Positions 7,109 to 17,732 of a stretch of 64,000 nt of DNA are shown piece by piece. The notes under the pieces were generated by a model. The model saw only the letters and a list, made by a program, of their open reading frames with translations, was not told the DNA's origin and ran no database searches. The stretch's first letter is position 1; every line of letters begins with the position of its first letter. The translations under genes were made by a program, and so were the position numbers. Origin of the DNA: Ustilago trichophora (Eukaryota > Basidiomycota > Ustilaginomycetes > Ustilaginales > Ustilaginaceae); NCBI GenBank assembly GCA_900323505.1, contig OOIN01000034.1:248001-312000 (forward strand). Reading direction: 5' to 3'.

Positions 7109-9826
7109 CTACAAGAAAAGCGTCTTCTCACGCAACGCCCTCCATCCGAACAACATCCAATCTTCCCTCCTCAAGCAGAGTTCCTGACTAGCAGCCTCTA
7201 GTCTCGCAAAGACGCTCATGCCCTTCCACGCCATTACCTGCGGGTCCATATCTCTCGGAGGAGGGATAACCGTCACTTTGGGTGCGTTGCCCGCGTCTCC
7301 GGTGGTCAAGCTGAAATGGTTTCCCAACATGGCGGTGAGTCTTGCCTCGAGGGCGGCTGCCAGACCGGGGATGCGGGCAGTGCCGCCGACGCAGAGGATG
7401 TTGTTGGACATTTTGCGCAATCGTTCGTCACCTGCAGGACCAACTTGGCCAATGGAGGTGAGAAGGGAGTGGAAGATGGCGTGATCGAGAGGGGTTTTCG
7501 AGGACTCGGAGTGGATGTCGATTGTAGGGTTTGGGGCAGCAAGGGGCTGGGACGGCTCGGACGGGTCCGTGGTGTTGGTGTTGGTGGTGTTGGCGGGTGC
7601 AGGTGCGGGTGAGGGTCGAGCGGAGGCATCGGCCGAGGGGAGCGTGCTACCCTCTGCGTTTGTATCGGGCTTGTTGGCCCCACCGGTGGAAGGAGATGCT
7701 GCTCGCGAAGGCATTGCGCTATCTCCAGCGTCGGTTTGGGTCTTTGCATCAGCTGCCGGTGGAGCCGGGGTTCCGACTTCAGACCCAGCTGCAGCAACAC
7801 CTGTGTCTGGTGCTGTTGTTGCACCCGCTGCTGTCGCCACCGCCGCTGCCGCTTGTGCAACGGGTACGGGCGGAGGAGGAAGCAAGTGCTTGACACATCC
7901 AGTCATCGCTGCTGTCACTGGCACATCCAATCCTCGTAGCATACTCAACTCGGGGGAATCCTCCGCCACTCCTTCATCTCCACCATCGTCCTCCTTGTAT
8001 CCCGCCCTACTCTTTCCTTTGAGCATCTTTTGACTATCCAAGTCAAACACGCTGGGATCAAAGAGACTCATAGGTCCCATGATCAGTTCGTCGTACGTCC
8101 TGAAGAGGTACTTTGTCGTTGGCCTCGATGGCAGTCTGAGATAGAAATCGTGAATGTTGAGCCCAACATCGGCAGGATTGAGCGTGATGAGTTTGCGCTT
8201 GAGTTCGTCGATCAGCATTTTGTCTGCGATGCTACCGTGGTAATCCAACTCGCGGTAGGGAAACTTGGCACGGAGGAACAACTCGGCAAGGAAGTGGGTG
8301 AGATGCGTACCACCATACGAGAGCTGGATACGAGTCTCGGGGAGAATGAGACCTTCTTCGACACACGAGATGGAAATCTTCTCGGCTCCCAAATCCACGA
8401 CGCAGCCCGAGGAAAGACCGGCACCAAACGTGGCACATACACTTTCTTGCTGCACGCACACCTGGGCGAAGCCCATATCGACCAAGAAGAGCTCGGCCAA
8501 GGCTTTGATGTCAGATCGGCAGAACAAATCAGGGACAATGAGGATGACAGTGTAGCTGCCAAATTCTTCGCGCGGGATACCAAGCCCGATGGGTGCGACT
8601 TTGCCGGTTTCTTGCCTCTCGTCGGTGTCTTCGGGTGGGGAAGTGATGGCGTGCTCCAGGATGCTTCGCACATCCCCGAGAAGAGCTTGGACGGCAGCGG
8701 AAGCTCCGTAGTGCTCTTCGTAGCTGGTGAGGTCGAAGGTGCCGCGCTTGAAGGGATGGAAGAGCGTCCATGGTCGAGCTTTGTCTGGTGGAGAGAGCTG
8801 TTTGACCGATGAGATTTGCTGTTGCTGTTGTCGCCTGTGCTGCTGTTTGGGCTCTGCAGTCTTTGGCTGAGAGAAACAGGCAAGTCGGAGCGCCTGTTCG
8901 CCTACAAGAACATCGTTGTCACCGTTGGCATCCTCATCGATCCATTCGAGGCCGAAGAGATCGTTGTGTTCGGGTACATCTTCTGGTTGAGAGCTGTCGT
9001 TGTAGTTGGCGGCGAGGTTCTTGGCGTTGCCGACGGAGCGGAGCTTCTCTTGACGCATAATGGCGCGAAGGTCGTTGCGGATGGTCTCGATGCCTTCGCT
9101 GAGGGTTGCTTTGGGCTTGGAAGCAGCTTCCTCGGCTGGGACTGGAGTGCTTGGGGAAGATGGCTTTTCAGCATTGGCGGCTGACCTTCGTGGGTTCTTG
9201 CGTAGTGACTTGCTCGTATCTTCTTCTGCCTCGGCGTCTTCCTCAGATGCATCAGCACCTGCCTCAGATTTGTCCGCCATTTCCACATCCATATCTTGGC
9301 CATTGGCTGCTTTCTCTTTTGCGGCTTCGCCGTTGACGCCGTTGACAGCATCGGCTTTCTCTTCATCAGCCACTGCCGGCTTGAGAGCAGGCGGAGCAGC
9401 TTTCTTGGCTCGACGAGCAATGACGTTTGGAAGCGAGATGGGAAAGAGATCTGTGGCTCGACCCAGACGCAGATTCTCGGATCCTGGGTGGATGACAATG
9501 GTGCGATGGGCTGGCGTGTTCTCTGCTGCCTCCTTCTCACCATCTTCTGCCTCAAGATCGTCATCCTCATCTATATTCATGTTGGCATCGGCGGTATCTC
9601 CACCATCCCTGATCGCGTCAAGTCTTCGCTTTTTGGTCTGTGGCAGAGCTTGAACTGCAGCCTGTGAACGAGAGATCCATGTCTGTTGTTCTGTCTTGAG
9701 ATAGGAAGAAGAGACGTTTTTAGCGTTAAGAGGTGCGACAGAGAAGAAGGTGGTATACTGGAGCGGGATGTTTTGAGACGGATCCGGTGGCGGGTTTGGT
9801 GGGAGCGACACTTTTTTGGGCGGCAT
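7109..9826 (-). CDS. ARP8: actin-related protein Arp8 (INO80 chromatin remodelling complex)
   Basis: A single exon. I start at ATG 9826 (MPPKKVSLPPNPP), giving 905 residues. The frame extends 92 codons further upstream, but that part has signal-like, unconserved sequence. The actin fold is split: the first strand HRTIVIHPGSENLRLGRATD is near residue 108, then an acidic Ala/Glu/Lys-rich insertion, DLFGLEWIDED near 300, YTVILIVPDLFCRSDIKAL near 440, and the ATP-fold segment GCVVDLGAEKISISCVEEGL. A low-complexity Ala/Thr/Pro insertion of about 110 residues follows (roughly 660-775), then the closing ILCVGGTARIPGLAAALEAR near 830. HPGS-LR-GRA and the Arp8-type insertions separate it from actin and other ARPs. 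Arp8 binds nucleosomes and actin/Arp4 within INO80 in the nucleus. Identity is strong; exact start is moderately sure. Confidence 0.88.
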   Translation of the reverse strand: MPPKKVSLPPNPPPDPSQNIPLQYTTFFSVAPLNAKNVSSSYLKTEQQTWISRSQAAVQALPQTKKRRLDAIRDGGDTADANMNIDEDDDLEAEDGEKEAAENTPAHRTIVIHPGSENLRLGRATDLFPISLPNVIARRAKKAAPPALKPAVADEEKADAVNGVNGEAAKEKAANGQDMDVEMADKSEAGADASEEDAEAEEDTSKSLRKNPRRSAANAEKPSSPSTPVPAEEAASKPKATLSEGIETIRNDLRAIMRQEKLRSVGNAKNLAANYNDSSQPEDVPEHNDLFGLEWIDEDANGDNDVLVGEQALRLACFSQPKTAEPKQQHRRQQQQQISSVKQLSPPDKARPWTLFHPFKRGTFDLTSYEEHYGASAAVQALLGDVRSILEHAITSPPEDTDERQETGKVAPIGLGIPREEFGSYTVILIVPDLFCRSDIKALAELFLVDMGFAQVCVQQESVCATFGAGLSSGCVVDLGAEKISISCVEEGLILPETRIQLSYGGTHLTHFLAELFLRAKFPYRELDYHGSIADKMLIDELKRKLITLNPADVGLNIHDFYLRLPSRPTTKYLFRTYDELIMGPMSLFDPSVFDLDSQKMLKGKSRAGYKEDDGGDEGVAEDSPELSMLRGLDVPVTAAMTGCVKHLLPPPPVPVAQAAAAVATAAGATTAPDTGVAAAGSEVGTPAPPAADAKTQTDAGDSAMPSRAASPSTGGANKPDTNAEGSTLPSADASARPSPAPAPANTTNTNTTDPSEPSQPLAAPNPTIDIHSESSKTPLDHAIFHSLLTSIGQVGPAGDERLRKMSNNILCVGGTARIPGLAAALEARLTAMLGNHFSLTTGDAGNAPKVTVIPPPRDMDPQVMAWKGMSVFARLEAASQELCLRREDWMLFGWRALREKTLFL

Positions 9827-10732
9827 GGTGAAATGGCAGGCGCAAAGCCGGTGTGAGCTCTTTTTATGAGGTGCAGTGCAGCAGGAAAAAGGAATGGCTG
9901 TCGGAGGATGCAAGTACGGCAGTGATGATAGTCGTGTCGAGTGTGCGGATATGTTTGATGCCGCAATGATGCTAGGTCGACTCGGCTTTGCTATGATGGA
10001 GAGGAGGAGGAAGATGCAGCAGAGTGTACTGTAAAGATGGCTCGAGACCCTGACTGAGAAGCTTTGAGAGCAACTCGGATCCGTCGCGAGACGTGGTGCC
10101 ATCCGACAGCAAAGAAACAGCGCTCGCAGCGTGAGTGGAGTGCGCTGTGCTGAATGCGAAATTTATTTTGCGAATTTATGTTTTCTTTTCTTTTGTCTTT
10201 TTCTTTATTTTATTTTATTTTTGTGATGACGCTGCCAAGAAGCGAGGGGACAGCGAGCCCTCAGGGAACACACGGACCCTGGATTTTGAAGGTTTAAAGG
10301 ATTCAAAAGCTCTCTTCTCCACGTCCTCGCTGCACCTTCTCAGCAGACAGGGTACTGCACGCACAAAAGACAGATCACATTGTCGTCACACTCTCACACC
10401 CATCGCGCTCTTCCGTTTCAGCTTTGACCCACTCGATACCCACTCTCTGCAGGTACAGCACAGCACAGCACATCACAGCACAGCATAACATAGCATCGCA
10501 TAGGAACGGCAAGCATCCTAACCCCTGTCTTCGGTATTGCCGACAATGCTCCGCGCACAGCATCAGTAGCCTTGACGTATATCCCACCGTGTCCACCCTA
10601 CATTCCGCTCGAATCACCGCCAACACGCTTTGAGGATCATAGACAGCCATTCGATCTCACCTTCAAGGAGTAGCAAAATCACCCCTTTCCACCACCTCGA
10701 CTCGACTGAGCATAGACCCTTGAACAGCAACC
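9827..10732. other. divergent promoter region ARP8 / cation-chloride cotransporter
   Basis: 906 bp. It contains an AT-rich stretch (about 10150-10225, runs of TTTTATTTTATTTTT) and a short tandem of CAGCA/CATCA units (about 10454-10500). The signal-like frame upstream of ARP8 (9827-10102) is most likely its 5' leader. No independent gene is supported. Confidence 0.5.
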
Positions 10733-13700
10733 ATGTCACACTTCGTCTCGAGCCATACGTCGCAAGACTTTGACTCGCTGCAGAACCAGCTGCTGCGACG
10801 AGAACCGGTGCATGACGGTCTCAATGCCGAACACCAGGAACTCTACTCGGATGATGCCGACGATCCCAATCGAGCTGGATTCGCCAGTGCGCTCGCCAAT
10901 CGCCGTCGACGTGACAATGACGACCTCGGTCTGCCCGAAGACAACCGCAGTCAGCGTGTGCCATCGCTCTATTCGCGCCGCAACAGTCCAGAGCTGCCCG
11001 AACCAGGTCCGTCTCGTCCTCGCAGCGTCGCCGGCAATGCCAATGGTGGAGACAGATCCGCCAGTGGTCAGATCGAAGCAGCAGATTATTTTTCAAAGCC
11101 ATCGGGGTCATCCCGACCACGGTCCGCCGCCTACCACGTCGACCTTGACAGTGGCAAAATCAGTGGCGACCCTTTCATCTCGTCGACCACTTCATCTCCC
11201 AACTCCATCGTCGATCGTGACAGCGCATATGCACCCTCATCCCAACGTCGCCCTTCGACAGGCAGCAACGCGCCTGGTGTCTATGCCGATGAACCATACG
11301 TCACTTCTACTAATCTAGCCGCAAGTGCCTCTACAATACGTCCGCATCGAATGCAGAAAGGCGTCTCTTTCTCCGACAGAAATGCTGGCCCAGGCGAAGA
11401 TGGTCACCACACTCGAGCTGGCAAGCACTATCGTCGTCCACCGCGCTCCAACAGTGGCTTTCACGATCCTATCTTCTCCAACGGTCAGCACGGCTCTGGG
11501 CATATGCCACGCACAAAGAGTCTTGGTATGATCAGCCCCGCCGAGATGGCTCCTCGTAAGCTTGGAACCTGGGACGGTGTCTTCATGCCGGTCAGTCTCA
11601 ACATTCTCGGTATCATTCTCTTCCTGCGTTTCGGCTTCATCTTGGGCCAGGCTGGCTTGCTAGGTGCGCTCTTCCTGCTCGTATTGAGCTATGCCATCGA
11701 TACGCTCACGGCAATGAGTCTCAGCGCCATCAGTACCAATGGCCAGGTCAGAGGAGGTGGTGCCTACTACCTCATCTCTCGCTCTCTCGGCCCCGAATTT
11801 GGCGGTTCCATTGGTCTCATCTTCTTTGCCGGTCAGGCACTAAACACAGCCATGAACGTCCTCGGTTTCGTCGAGACCCTGACGGATGCCTTTGGTGAAA
11901 GCAGAGGCCCCAGTGGCTTTCTCCCCGAAGGTCCCTGGTATTCTTTCTTCTACGGCTCTATCGTGCTCCTTGTCAGCGCCATCGTGTGCCTTGTCGGATC
12001 CAAGCTCTTTGCACGTGCCACCCTGGCCCTTGCTCTTGTCCTCTGTGTTGCGATCCTTAGCATTCCCATCTCCTCGTTCACGGTCAAACCCTTCATCGAC
12101 GATGATCGAGGAGCATACTACACCGGCTGGGCATGGGAGACACTGCGCGGCAATCTCTTCCCACGCTTCACATCGGGCGCTGCGGGATCCTCGACTGGAG
12201 CAGACGCCGAAAATTGGCAGAGCGTCTTTGGTGTCCTCTTCCCCGCTGTCACGGGCATCCTCGCCGGTGCTTCTATGTCAGGTGATTTGCGCAAGCCCAG
12301 CAAGAGCATTCCCAAGGGCACCAACTATTCGCTTGTCTTCACCTTCCTCGTCTACCTGCTCAGCTTTGTCGTCTTTGCTGGTACCATCGAACGCGAATCG
12401 TTCTACGTCGACGTTGGTATCGTTTCCGACGTCGCACTCAGCCCTCAAGTCATCACCTTTGGCGCACTCGCTTCCACAGCTTTCTCTGCTTTGATGGGTG
12501 TTATGGCTTGCGGCAAAGTGCTCCAAGCTATTGCTCGCGACAATCTGCTTCCCGTCCTCGACGTATTCGCTCAGGGAACCGAAGTCAGCGACACGCCCAT
12601 CTATGCCGTGCTGGTGACATACATCTTCTGTCAGGCGATCCTCTTCGTCGATTCGGTCAACACCATCGCCCAGCTCGTCACCATGACCACCCTGCTTACC
12701 TTTGGTACTCTCAGCTTTGCCACGTGTGCACTCAAAGCAGGAGGAGCTCCCAGCTTCCGCCCCTCGTTCAAGTACTGGAACATTTGGACGGCCGCAGGAG
12801 GTGCTGTCAGCTGCTTCGGAGCCATGTTCTTCACCGACCCCACCGCAGCAGCGGCCTGCATCATTTTTGCCGTGATGCTCTTTGTAATGATCCACTTTTT
12901 CTCGCCACCCAAGCCCTGGGGTGATGTCACGCGCAACATCACCTACCACTTTGTGCGGAAGTATCTCCTTCGACTCGACGAGCGCAAGGGACACGTCAAG
13001 TACTGGCGTCCACAGATCCTGTTGCTGGCCAACAATCCTCGCAGCGAGTGGAACTTGATCATCTTTTGCAATTCGCTCAAGAAGGGTGCGCTCTATGTGC
13101 TCGGCCACGTGCTCAAGGGTGAGTTTACGGAATGCCTTGCAGAGCTCCGCAAGCAGCAGGTCGCATGGCTCAAGCTCGTCGATATCACAGGCATCAAGTC
13201 GTTTGTCGATGTCGTCATTGCCAAAGATGAGCGAGAGGGTGCTCGTAACTTGATCCTGTCATGCGGTCTTGGTGGCATGCGACCCAACATTGTCGTCATG
13301 GGCTATCCAAGCGATATGCGCCACCCTGCCAAGGTCGCAAGATCCACCTCAGGTAGTGGTCATCGGAGCGACGGCAGCGAGATCACCATCAGAGGTATGT
13401 CATGGCCACAGCGTCATCACCGGGCTGTCGACATTGGCAGCCTGCCTACGGACGTAGCTCGCAAAGAGACTCCCATCAAGCCGACCACATATGTGGGCAT
13501 CATGGAGGATTCGCTGGCACTCAACAAGGCTTTGGCTATAGCGTACGGTTTCGATCTCATGCAGCCTCCAGCTCCAGCAACAACGGTACCCTCATCCGCA
13601 GCAAAGAACGGCAAACAGGCTGAAGAGCGCTACATTGACCTTTGGCCCATCCAAATCGCCAGCCCCGACGCCGACGAAAGCCATGCCTGGGATACATACA

Positions 13701-15409
13701 CCATGGTCCTCCACCTCGGCACAATCTTGAGCTTCACAAGCAGCTGGAAGTCTTACAAGCTGCGTGTCTCTGTCTTCGTCGAACACGCTAGCGAGATGGA
13801 GGAAGAGAGGAAACGTATCCGCGCCCTGCTCGACAACCTTCGTATCCCTGCATCTCTTCGAGTCTTTTGCCTCGCCGATCAGAGTGTCACGACCTATCGC
13901 ACCATCGTGCACGGCAGCAACGTGGCCGCCATCGAAGTTGATGAGGCCCTGCGCGGCGATCCTTGGTGGGAGACGCTCAAGGAACTGCGACGCAATGATG
14001 AACGCCGTGCACGGGCCGCCGCCAAGCGCAAGACGCAGGCTTTGTCTCCTGCCAAGGCGATCCCATCTACACAGGGTCCATCGGCGGGTGCGGCAGGCGA
14101 TGCGCCACGAAAACAGTCGAAGCGCGAGCAGAAGTTGTTTGGTGTCAGCCTGCCTGCCGAGCATCTCGCGTTCCATAAGCAGAACATTCGGCTTGGTCTC
14201 GCTCATCCTCGTGCACGTCGTGATGATGGCGAGGATGAGGATGGGTCGTCGGATTCGGATTCGGACTTTGAGGATGAGTTGGCGCTGCTGAGCGAGGATG
14301 ATGACTGGTTAGTTGATGGACCTGGACGCAGGGGGCTGGCGATTCGTAGAGCCTCGACACTCGAACCGAACAGCAACTCGAGCAAGGTCCGCAACAAGCC
14401 TCGGTCTTACTCTATCGGCGGTTCAGCCGGGCTCCCCGACGATCCCGTCACCGCAGCCAGCAGACCTTTGCTCGGCTCTAGCGTCTCATCGCAGTTGGGG
14501 GCCGGCTCTGTTGCTGCGAGCTACGGCACCCTCAGCTCGAGTCAAAGGACTGCCACACCTGCTACTGTCCGTGCTGCAAGTGGGAACTCGGTCAACCTGC
14601 TCGGCACGTCCTACGCTTCCACTGATTCGAGCATGACCCCTCGCGCCTCGGTGCCATATGGTGGGGCCGAAAGACCCTCACCGCTGGCTGAAGGGTTGAT
14701 CGAGGATGGAGAGAACGAGTCGACGCTGAAAGCTTCCGAACGGCAAAAGTTGCAAGCGGAGCTCAAGCGGGATCAAGAGAGCAAAACGACGCCTACCAAG
14801 TCGTCCAATCTCGCACCACCCGACGCTGTCACGCCTAGGCCCAGGATGAAAAACGAGTCAAAGAGACAAGCCTCCTATGCTAGCTCAACGGCCTCCAGTT
14901 CAGATACTGGCGGCGAAGAATCTGGAAGTTCCTCGTCTGGTGCAGAGTACGATTCCAAAGGCCGTCTTCTTACATCCAAATCCAAGAAGGCTAACCGCAA
15001 AAACTCGCTGTCGAGGCACACGCGTGTGCGATCGGAGGAGACTTCGCGCTCTACCTCAACCTCAACTTCACCCTCTCCTGTCGCAATGCGCAGACTTCGC
15101 CCACAGCCAGCAGCAGAGAGACCCTCGAGCCGAGTGGCAAGCATCTACTCGACAGATTTGCCGATGATCTCGTTCAACGAGCTGCCCAACAAGGCACAAT
15201 ATTTGATCCTCAACGAGCTGATTCGGATTAACAGCAACAGTGCCACGACAGGAGTGGTTCTGACGGCTCTGCCGGCGCCAGAACCAGGAACGAGTATGGA
15301 CGAGTTGAAATCGTTGAGGTATCTGGAGCAGTTGGAGAGTTTGTTTGCTGGAGGACCACCGATTTTGGGCGTGCATGCAAAAACGTTAACCATGACGATG
15401 AGTCTGTAA
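10733..15409 (+). CDS. VHC1: cation-chloride cotransporter (SLC12 family, Vhc1-like)
   Basis: A single exon of 1558 residues. Residues 1-275 are a Ser-rich cytosolic arm. The amino-acid-permease-fold core begins at GTWDGVFMPVSLNILGIILF (about 282), the first helix of SLC12 cotransporters, followed by RGGGAYYLISRSLGPEFGG (about 342) and NTAMNVLGFVETLTDAFG. About 12 hydrophobic segments run to residue 725 (ACIIFAVMLFVMIHFFSPPK). The C-terminal half is the SLC12 regulatory domain (RPQILLLANNPRSEWNLIIF near 760, then LVDITGIKSFVDVVIAKDER) with a long disordered Ser/Ala insertion (about 1080-1480) before a conserved tail ending near FNELPNKAQYLILNELIRIN. Yeast Vhc1 is a vacuolar K-Cl cotransporter; substrate and location here are inferred. 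The ATG follows a leader beginning in the shared ARP8 promoter. Confidence 0.88.
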   Translation: MSHFVSSHTSQDFDSLQNQLLRREPVHDGLNAEHQELYSDDADDPNRAGFASALANRRRRDNDDLGLPEDNRSQRVPSLYSRRNSPELPEPGPSRPRSVAGNANGGDRSASGQIEAADYFSKPSGSSRPRSAAYHVDLDSGKISGDPFISSTTSSPNSIVDRDSAYAPSSQRRPSTGSNAPGVYADEPYVTSTNLAASASTIRPHRMQKGVSFSDRNAGPGEDGHHTRAGKHYRRPPRSNSGFHDPIFSNGQHGSGHMPRTKSLGMISPAEMAPRKLGTWDGVFMPVSLNILGIILFLRFGFILGQAGLLGALFLLVLSYAIDTLTAMSLSAISTNGQVRGGGAYYLISRSLGPEFGGSIGLIFFAGQALNTAMNVLGFVETLTDAFGESRGPSGFLPEGPWYSFFYGSIVLLVSAIVCLVGSKLFARATLALALVLCVAILSIPISSFTVKPFIDDDRGAYYTGWAWETLRGNLFPRFTSGAAGSSTGADAENWQSVFGVLFPAVTGILAGASMSGDLRKPSKSIPKGTNYSLVFTFLVYLLSFVVFAGTIERESFYVDVGIVSDVALSPQVITFGALASTAFSALMGVMACGKVLQAIARDNLLPVLDVFAQGTEVSDTPIYAVLVTYIFCQAILFVDSVNTIAQLVTMTTLLTFGTLSFATCALKAGGAPSFRPSFKYWNIWTAAGGAVSCFGAMFFTDPTAAAACIIFAVMLFVMIHFFSPPKPWGDVTRNITYHFVRKYLLRLDERKGHVKYWRPQILLLANNPRSEWNLIIFCNSLKKGALYVLGHVLKGEFTECLAELRKQQVAWLKLVDITGIKSFVDVVIAKDEREGARNLILSCGLGGMRPNIVVMGYPSDMRHPAKVARSTSGSGHRSDGSEITIRGMSWPQRHHRAVDIGSLPTDVARKETPIKPTTYVGIMEDSLALNKALAIAYGFDLMQPPAPATTVPSSAAKNGKQAEERYIDLWPIQIASPDADESHAWDTYTMVLHLGTILSFTSSWKSYKLRVSVFVEHASEMEEERKRIRALLDNLRIPASLRVFCLADQSVTTYRTIVHGSNVAAIEVDEALRGDPWWETLKELRRNDERRARAAAKRKTQALSPAKAIPSTQGPSAGAAGDAPRKQSKREQKLFGVSLPAEHLAFHKQNIRLGLAHPRARRDDGEDEDGSSDSDSDFEDELALLSEDDDWLVDGPGRRGLAIRRASTLEPNSNSSKVRNKPRSYSIGGSAGLPDDPVTAASRPLLGSSVSSQLGAGSVAASYGTLSSSQRTATPATVRAASGNSVNLLGTSYASTDSSMTPRASVPYGGAERPSPLAEGLIEDGENESTLKASERQKLQAELKRDQESKTTPTKSSNLAPPDAVTPRPRMKNESKRQASYASSTASSSDTGGEESGSSSSGAEYDSKGRLLTSKSKKANRKNSLSRHTRVRSEETSRSTSTSTSPSPVAMRRLRPQPAAERPSSRVASIYSTDLPMISFNELPNKAQYLILNELIRINSNSATTGVVLTALPAPEPGTSMDELKSLRYLEQLESLFAGGPPILGVHAKTLTMTMSL

Positions 15410-15815
15410 CAGTGCATTAAGTTACGATACTGTAGATAGGATGATGATAGATAGATTGAAGATTTGTAACGATGAATGGTATGGTGTGATGTGCATGGTA
15501 ATGTGAGGTGAATGTGTGGTACCGAGAAGTGGGGGTTAGATGAAGTTGAGAGGGTGAGGTGGGGTGGGGTGGGATTGGGGAATCGTCGAGGTGTGAGCGC
15601 GGATGAGCTGGGATGATGGGAGGGAGATGAAGGCGTCCCACCCTTACCCCTTTGACTCGCTATGCTCGCTATGTTTGCTTGCTAGCTTGTTTTTGCGATA
15701 CCTCTTCCCCCTTTTCTTTCCCTTCCACACCCTTGCTAAACCCTTCATCTCTCCCCAATCCTCCCAATCTACCATCATCTCCCCTTTCCTCTTTCCCCAA
15801 TCCCCTCCGTTCAAA
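15410..15815. other. spacer between VHC1-like gene and secreted protein gene
   Basis: 406 bp. The first half is GT/GA-rich (likely 3' UTR of the upstream gene) and the second half is CT-rich (15640-15810), typical of a fungal promoter or leader. The frame of the next gene stays open back to 15603, but those codons are Phe/Leu/Pro-rich leader, not protein-like. Confidence 0.5.
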
Positions 15816-17096
15816 ATGACCATCATCCCTAGCTCCCGCTCTCTAACGACACTTCCCATTGCCCTACTCCTCCTCATCCTCCTCGTAGTTTCAACATCAA
15901 CATCGACAAGCGCAGCCCGCGCCAACGAGCAGAACCTCCTCAAGCGACACGATCTCGAAGACAACGACCGACCGCAAATCTCCTTTGCCGCCGCTCCCAA
16001 TTCCCCGCCTGCACTGGTCAAGAGCGAGTACAACCAGTTTGCCGTTCCTCCCTCTGCTCCTCACGGCAAGAAGCATCATGGCAAGAAGCATGGCGGAAAG
16101 AAGGAGAAAGAAGAGGGTGTCAGCCGCGGGAGATTTGTGCAGTTGATGCACAAGATCGGATTGCACCCGAACAAGCATCAGATTGATCGTCTGTACGGTC
16201 TCGTGAAAGTCGTGAAAGGAAAGCATCACAAGAAAAAACACCATGGGAAGAAGGCTAAAGCAAAGCATCATGCGGACAAGTCTTCGGGAGAGGCAAAACC
16301 GCCTGTTTGGACTGAGGTTCAGCCTCCTCCTCCCAGTCAGGCTCGACTTCAGGTTGATGATGCACATGCCCACTCCGTTGATGAGCACAAGAAAGGTGTT
16401 GATGGCGAGAAAGGTGGACAGCCTGGTCAGCTGATGCGTCCGAATGTGGGAGTCGGAGTTCTGCCTCCTGGTTTGGGCGAGCCTCGCGGTTGGGGTGATG
16501 AGGGAGGAAGTTCGCCGTCACCACCAACTAAGAACACCTCGCCCATTTCAGCTGCTCAGCCACCGCTTCCCGAACCAGCAAATACGTTTCTCCCTGCTGC
16601 AACTGGCTCTTCTTCTGCTGCTGGAGGACACTCGAACATTCTCCCTCCTCTACCAGCTGCTGGGATTGCAGCTCAGAACAACAGTCATGCCCCTCTAGCC
16701 CCTGCAACCAGTGTCCCTTCCATCGCTCCCTCTTCTTCTGCTTCAACGAACCCTGCTTCAGAAGAAGCTAGTGGTACCAGTGGTAGTCTCAACCCCAGCT
16801 CCACCCCCACTCCTGTTTCAAGAACCAACAATATGGGTGGAGATACCCGTCTTACCCCCTTAGCCAATGGTACAGAAAGTGGACAGAATATCGCAGGGGT
16901 ACCCATTGCTGATGATGGAGATTTGAAAGTTCCCCAACCTCAAAATGCAACCTCGACCAGCGGTAGTGGTAAACAGGGTGCTACAGGTGCAAAGTCTGGT
17001 GGTACTAGTAACAGGGTTAAGGTGGAAGGATGGAGTTGGGCCGGTGCTATTACTGTGGCTGGAGTTTTGGTCGGGGTGCTCTTCTTTGCGATCTGA
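15816..17096 (+). CDS. secreted, probably GPI-anchored His/Lys-rich surface protein
   Basis: A single exon of 426 residues from ATG 15816. Residues 1-31 form a signal peptide (MTIIPSSRSLTTLPIALLLL then a small-residue end STSAARA). Residues about 80-155 carry repeated basic His/Lys/Gly blocks (GKKHHGKKHGGKK, then HHKKKHHGKKAKAKHH) that could bind metal ions or anionic wall polymers. Between them is a helical segment, GRFVQLMHKIGLHPNKHQ. The middle and C-terminal part is Ser/Pro/Thr/Asn-rich with several N-X-S/T sites, consistent with glycosylation. The protein ends in a hydrophobic tail (WAGAITVAGVLVGVLFFAI) without a following cytosolic part, which suggests a GPI signal or tail anchor. No enzyme domain was recognised. 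The upstream frame to 15603 was rejected because the signal peptide begins exactly at this ATG. It lies 636 bp before a copper transporter gene on the same strand. Confidence 0.72.
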   Translation: MTIIPSSRSLTTLPIALLLLILLVVSTSTSTSAARANEQNLLKRHDLEDNDRPQISFAAAPNSPPALVKSEYNQFAVPPSAPHGKKHHGKKHGGKKEKEEGVSRGRFVQLMHKIGLHPNKHQIDRLYGLVKVVKGKHHKKKHHGKKAKAKHHADKSSGEAKPPVWTEVQPPPPSQARLQVDDAHAHSVDEHKKGVDGEKGGQPGQLMRPNVGVGVLPPGLGEPRGWGDEGGSSPSPPTKNTSPISAAQPPLPEPANTFLPAATGSSSAAGGHSNILPPLPAAGIAAQNNSHAPLAPATSVPSIAPSSSASTNPASEEASGTSGSLNPSSTPTPVSRTNNMGGDTRLTPLANGTESGQNIAGVPIADDGDLKVPQPQNATSTSGSGKQGATGAKSGGTSNRVKVEGWSWAGAITVAGVLVGVLFFAI

Positions 17097-17732
17097 TCAA
17101 ATGATTCTTCCCCGTAGTTCTACTGTGTGCCTCGTTCGGGCTTTCTAATCTGAAATTTATGATCATTTGTTCTTTATTTGAAGAAAGACCAATTTGTGAG
17201 ATGCACAGTGTTGGACCAAAACGATGTCTATCGACAATCATGTTGAACCAAAAGACGTTGTGACGTGTGCAATGATATGCGAAAAGAAAGGCGGATTTCA
17301 AAAAAAGAGTCGCCATTTTCTCGGCGACTTTTTAAAATTAGACTTTCTGTGCAAAGGCGTCGTTCGGACCCTTTCCTCGTTACGCCTAGACAAAAGTGTG
17401 GAGGAAGAAGCGGCTTGCTTTGCATTGACCACCACGACCATCATCCTTCAACCTTCTACGACGGATTCATTGCTCTCGGACCTCTTCCTTTATGGACGCT
17501 CTGCTCAAGAAATAGATCCAAGCCTAGGCGGAAAGGTGCTAAGCCAGTGACAGGGGGAAACAACCCTCATGCCAACGCCCACTTCATTTGGGCCGTTTTC
17601 TCGCATCTCACAACCCTTTCTCTCTCGTACAGACTCGTACAAGAACCCCTTCCCTCCCTTCTCCGCCGGTTCCTCCATCACCATCACCATCGCTATCATC
17701 ATAGAAGGAAAAGGTTCAAAGGATTGCACAAC
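17097..17732. other. spacer before the copper transporter gene
   Basis: 636 bp. The frame of the downstream gene is open from 17265 and could be read as an N-terminal extension (156 codons), but its sequence (many Arg, Ser, His runs from CAT/CCA repeats at 17680-17700) is not protein-like. I treat it as promoter and 5' leader. Confidence 0.45.

Noticed and set aside
8030..8812. 260-codon plus-strand ORF opposite ARP8
   Set aside because: Antisense shadow; the ARP8 frame has clear actin-fold motifs in the same bases.
9827..10102. N-terminal extension of ARP8 with a hydrophobic segment (possible signal peptide)
   Set aside because: A nuclear INO80 subunit should not be secreted, the extension is Ser/Cys-rich and unconserved in style, and the MPPKK start fits better.
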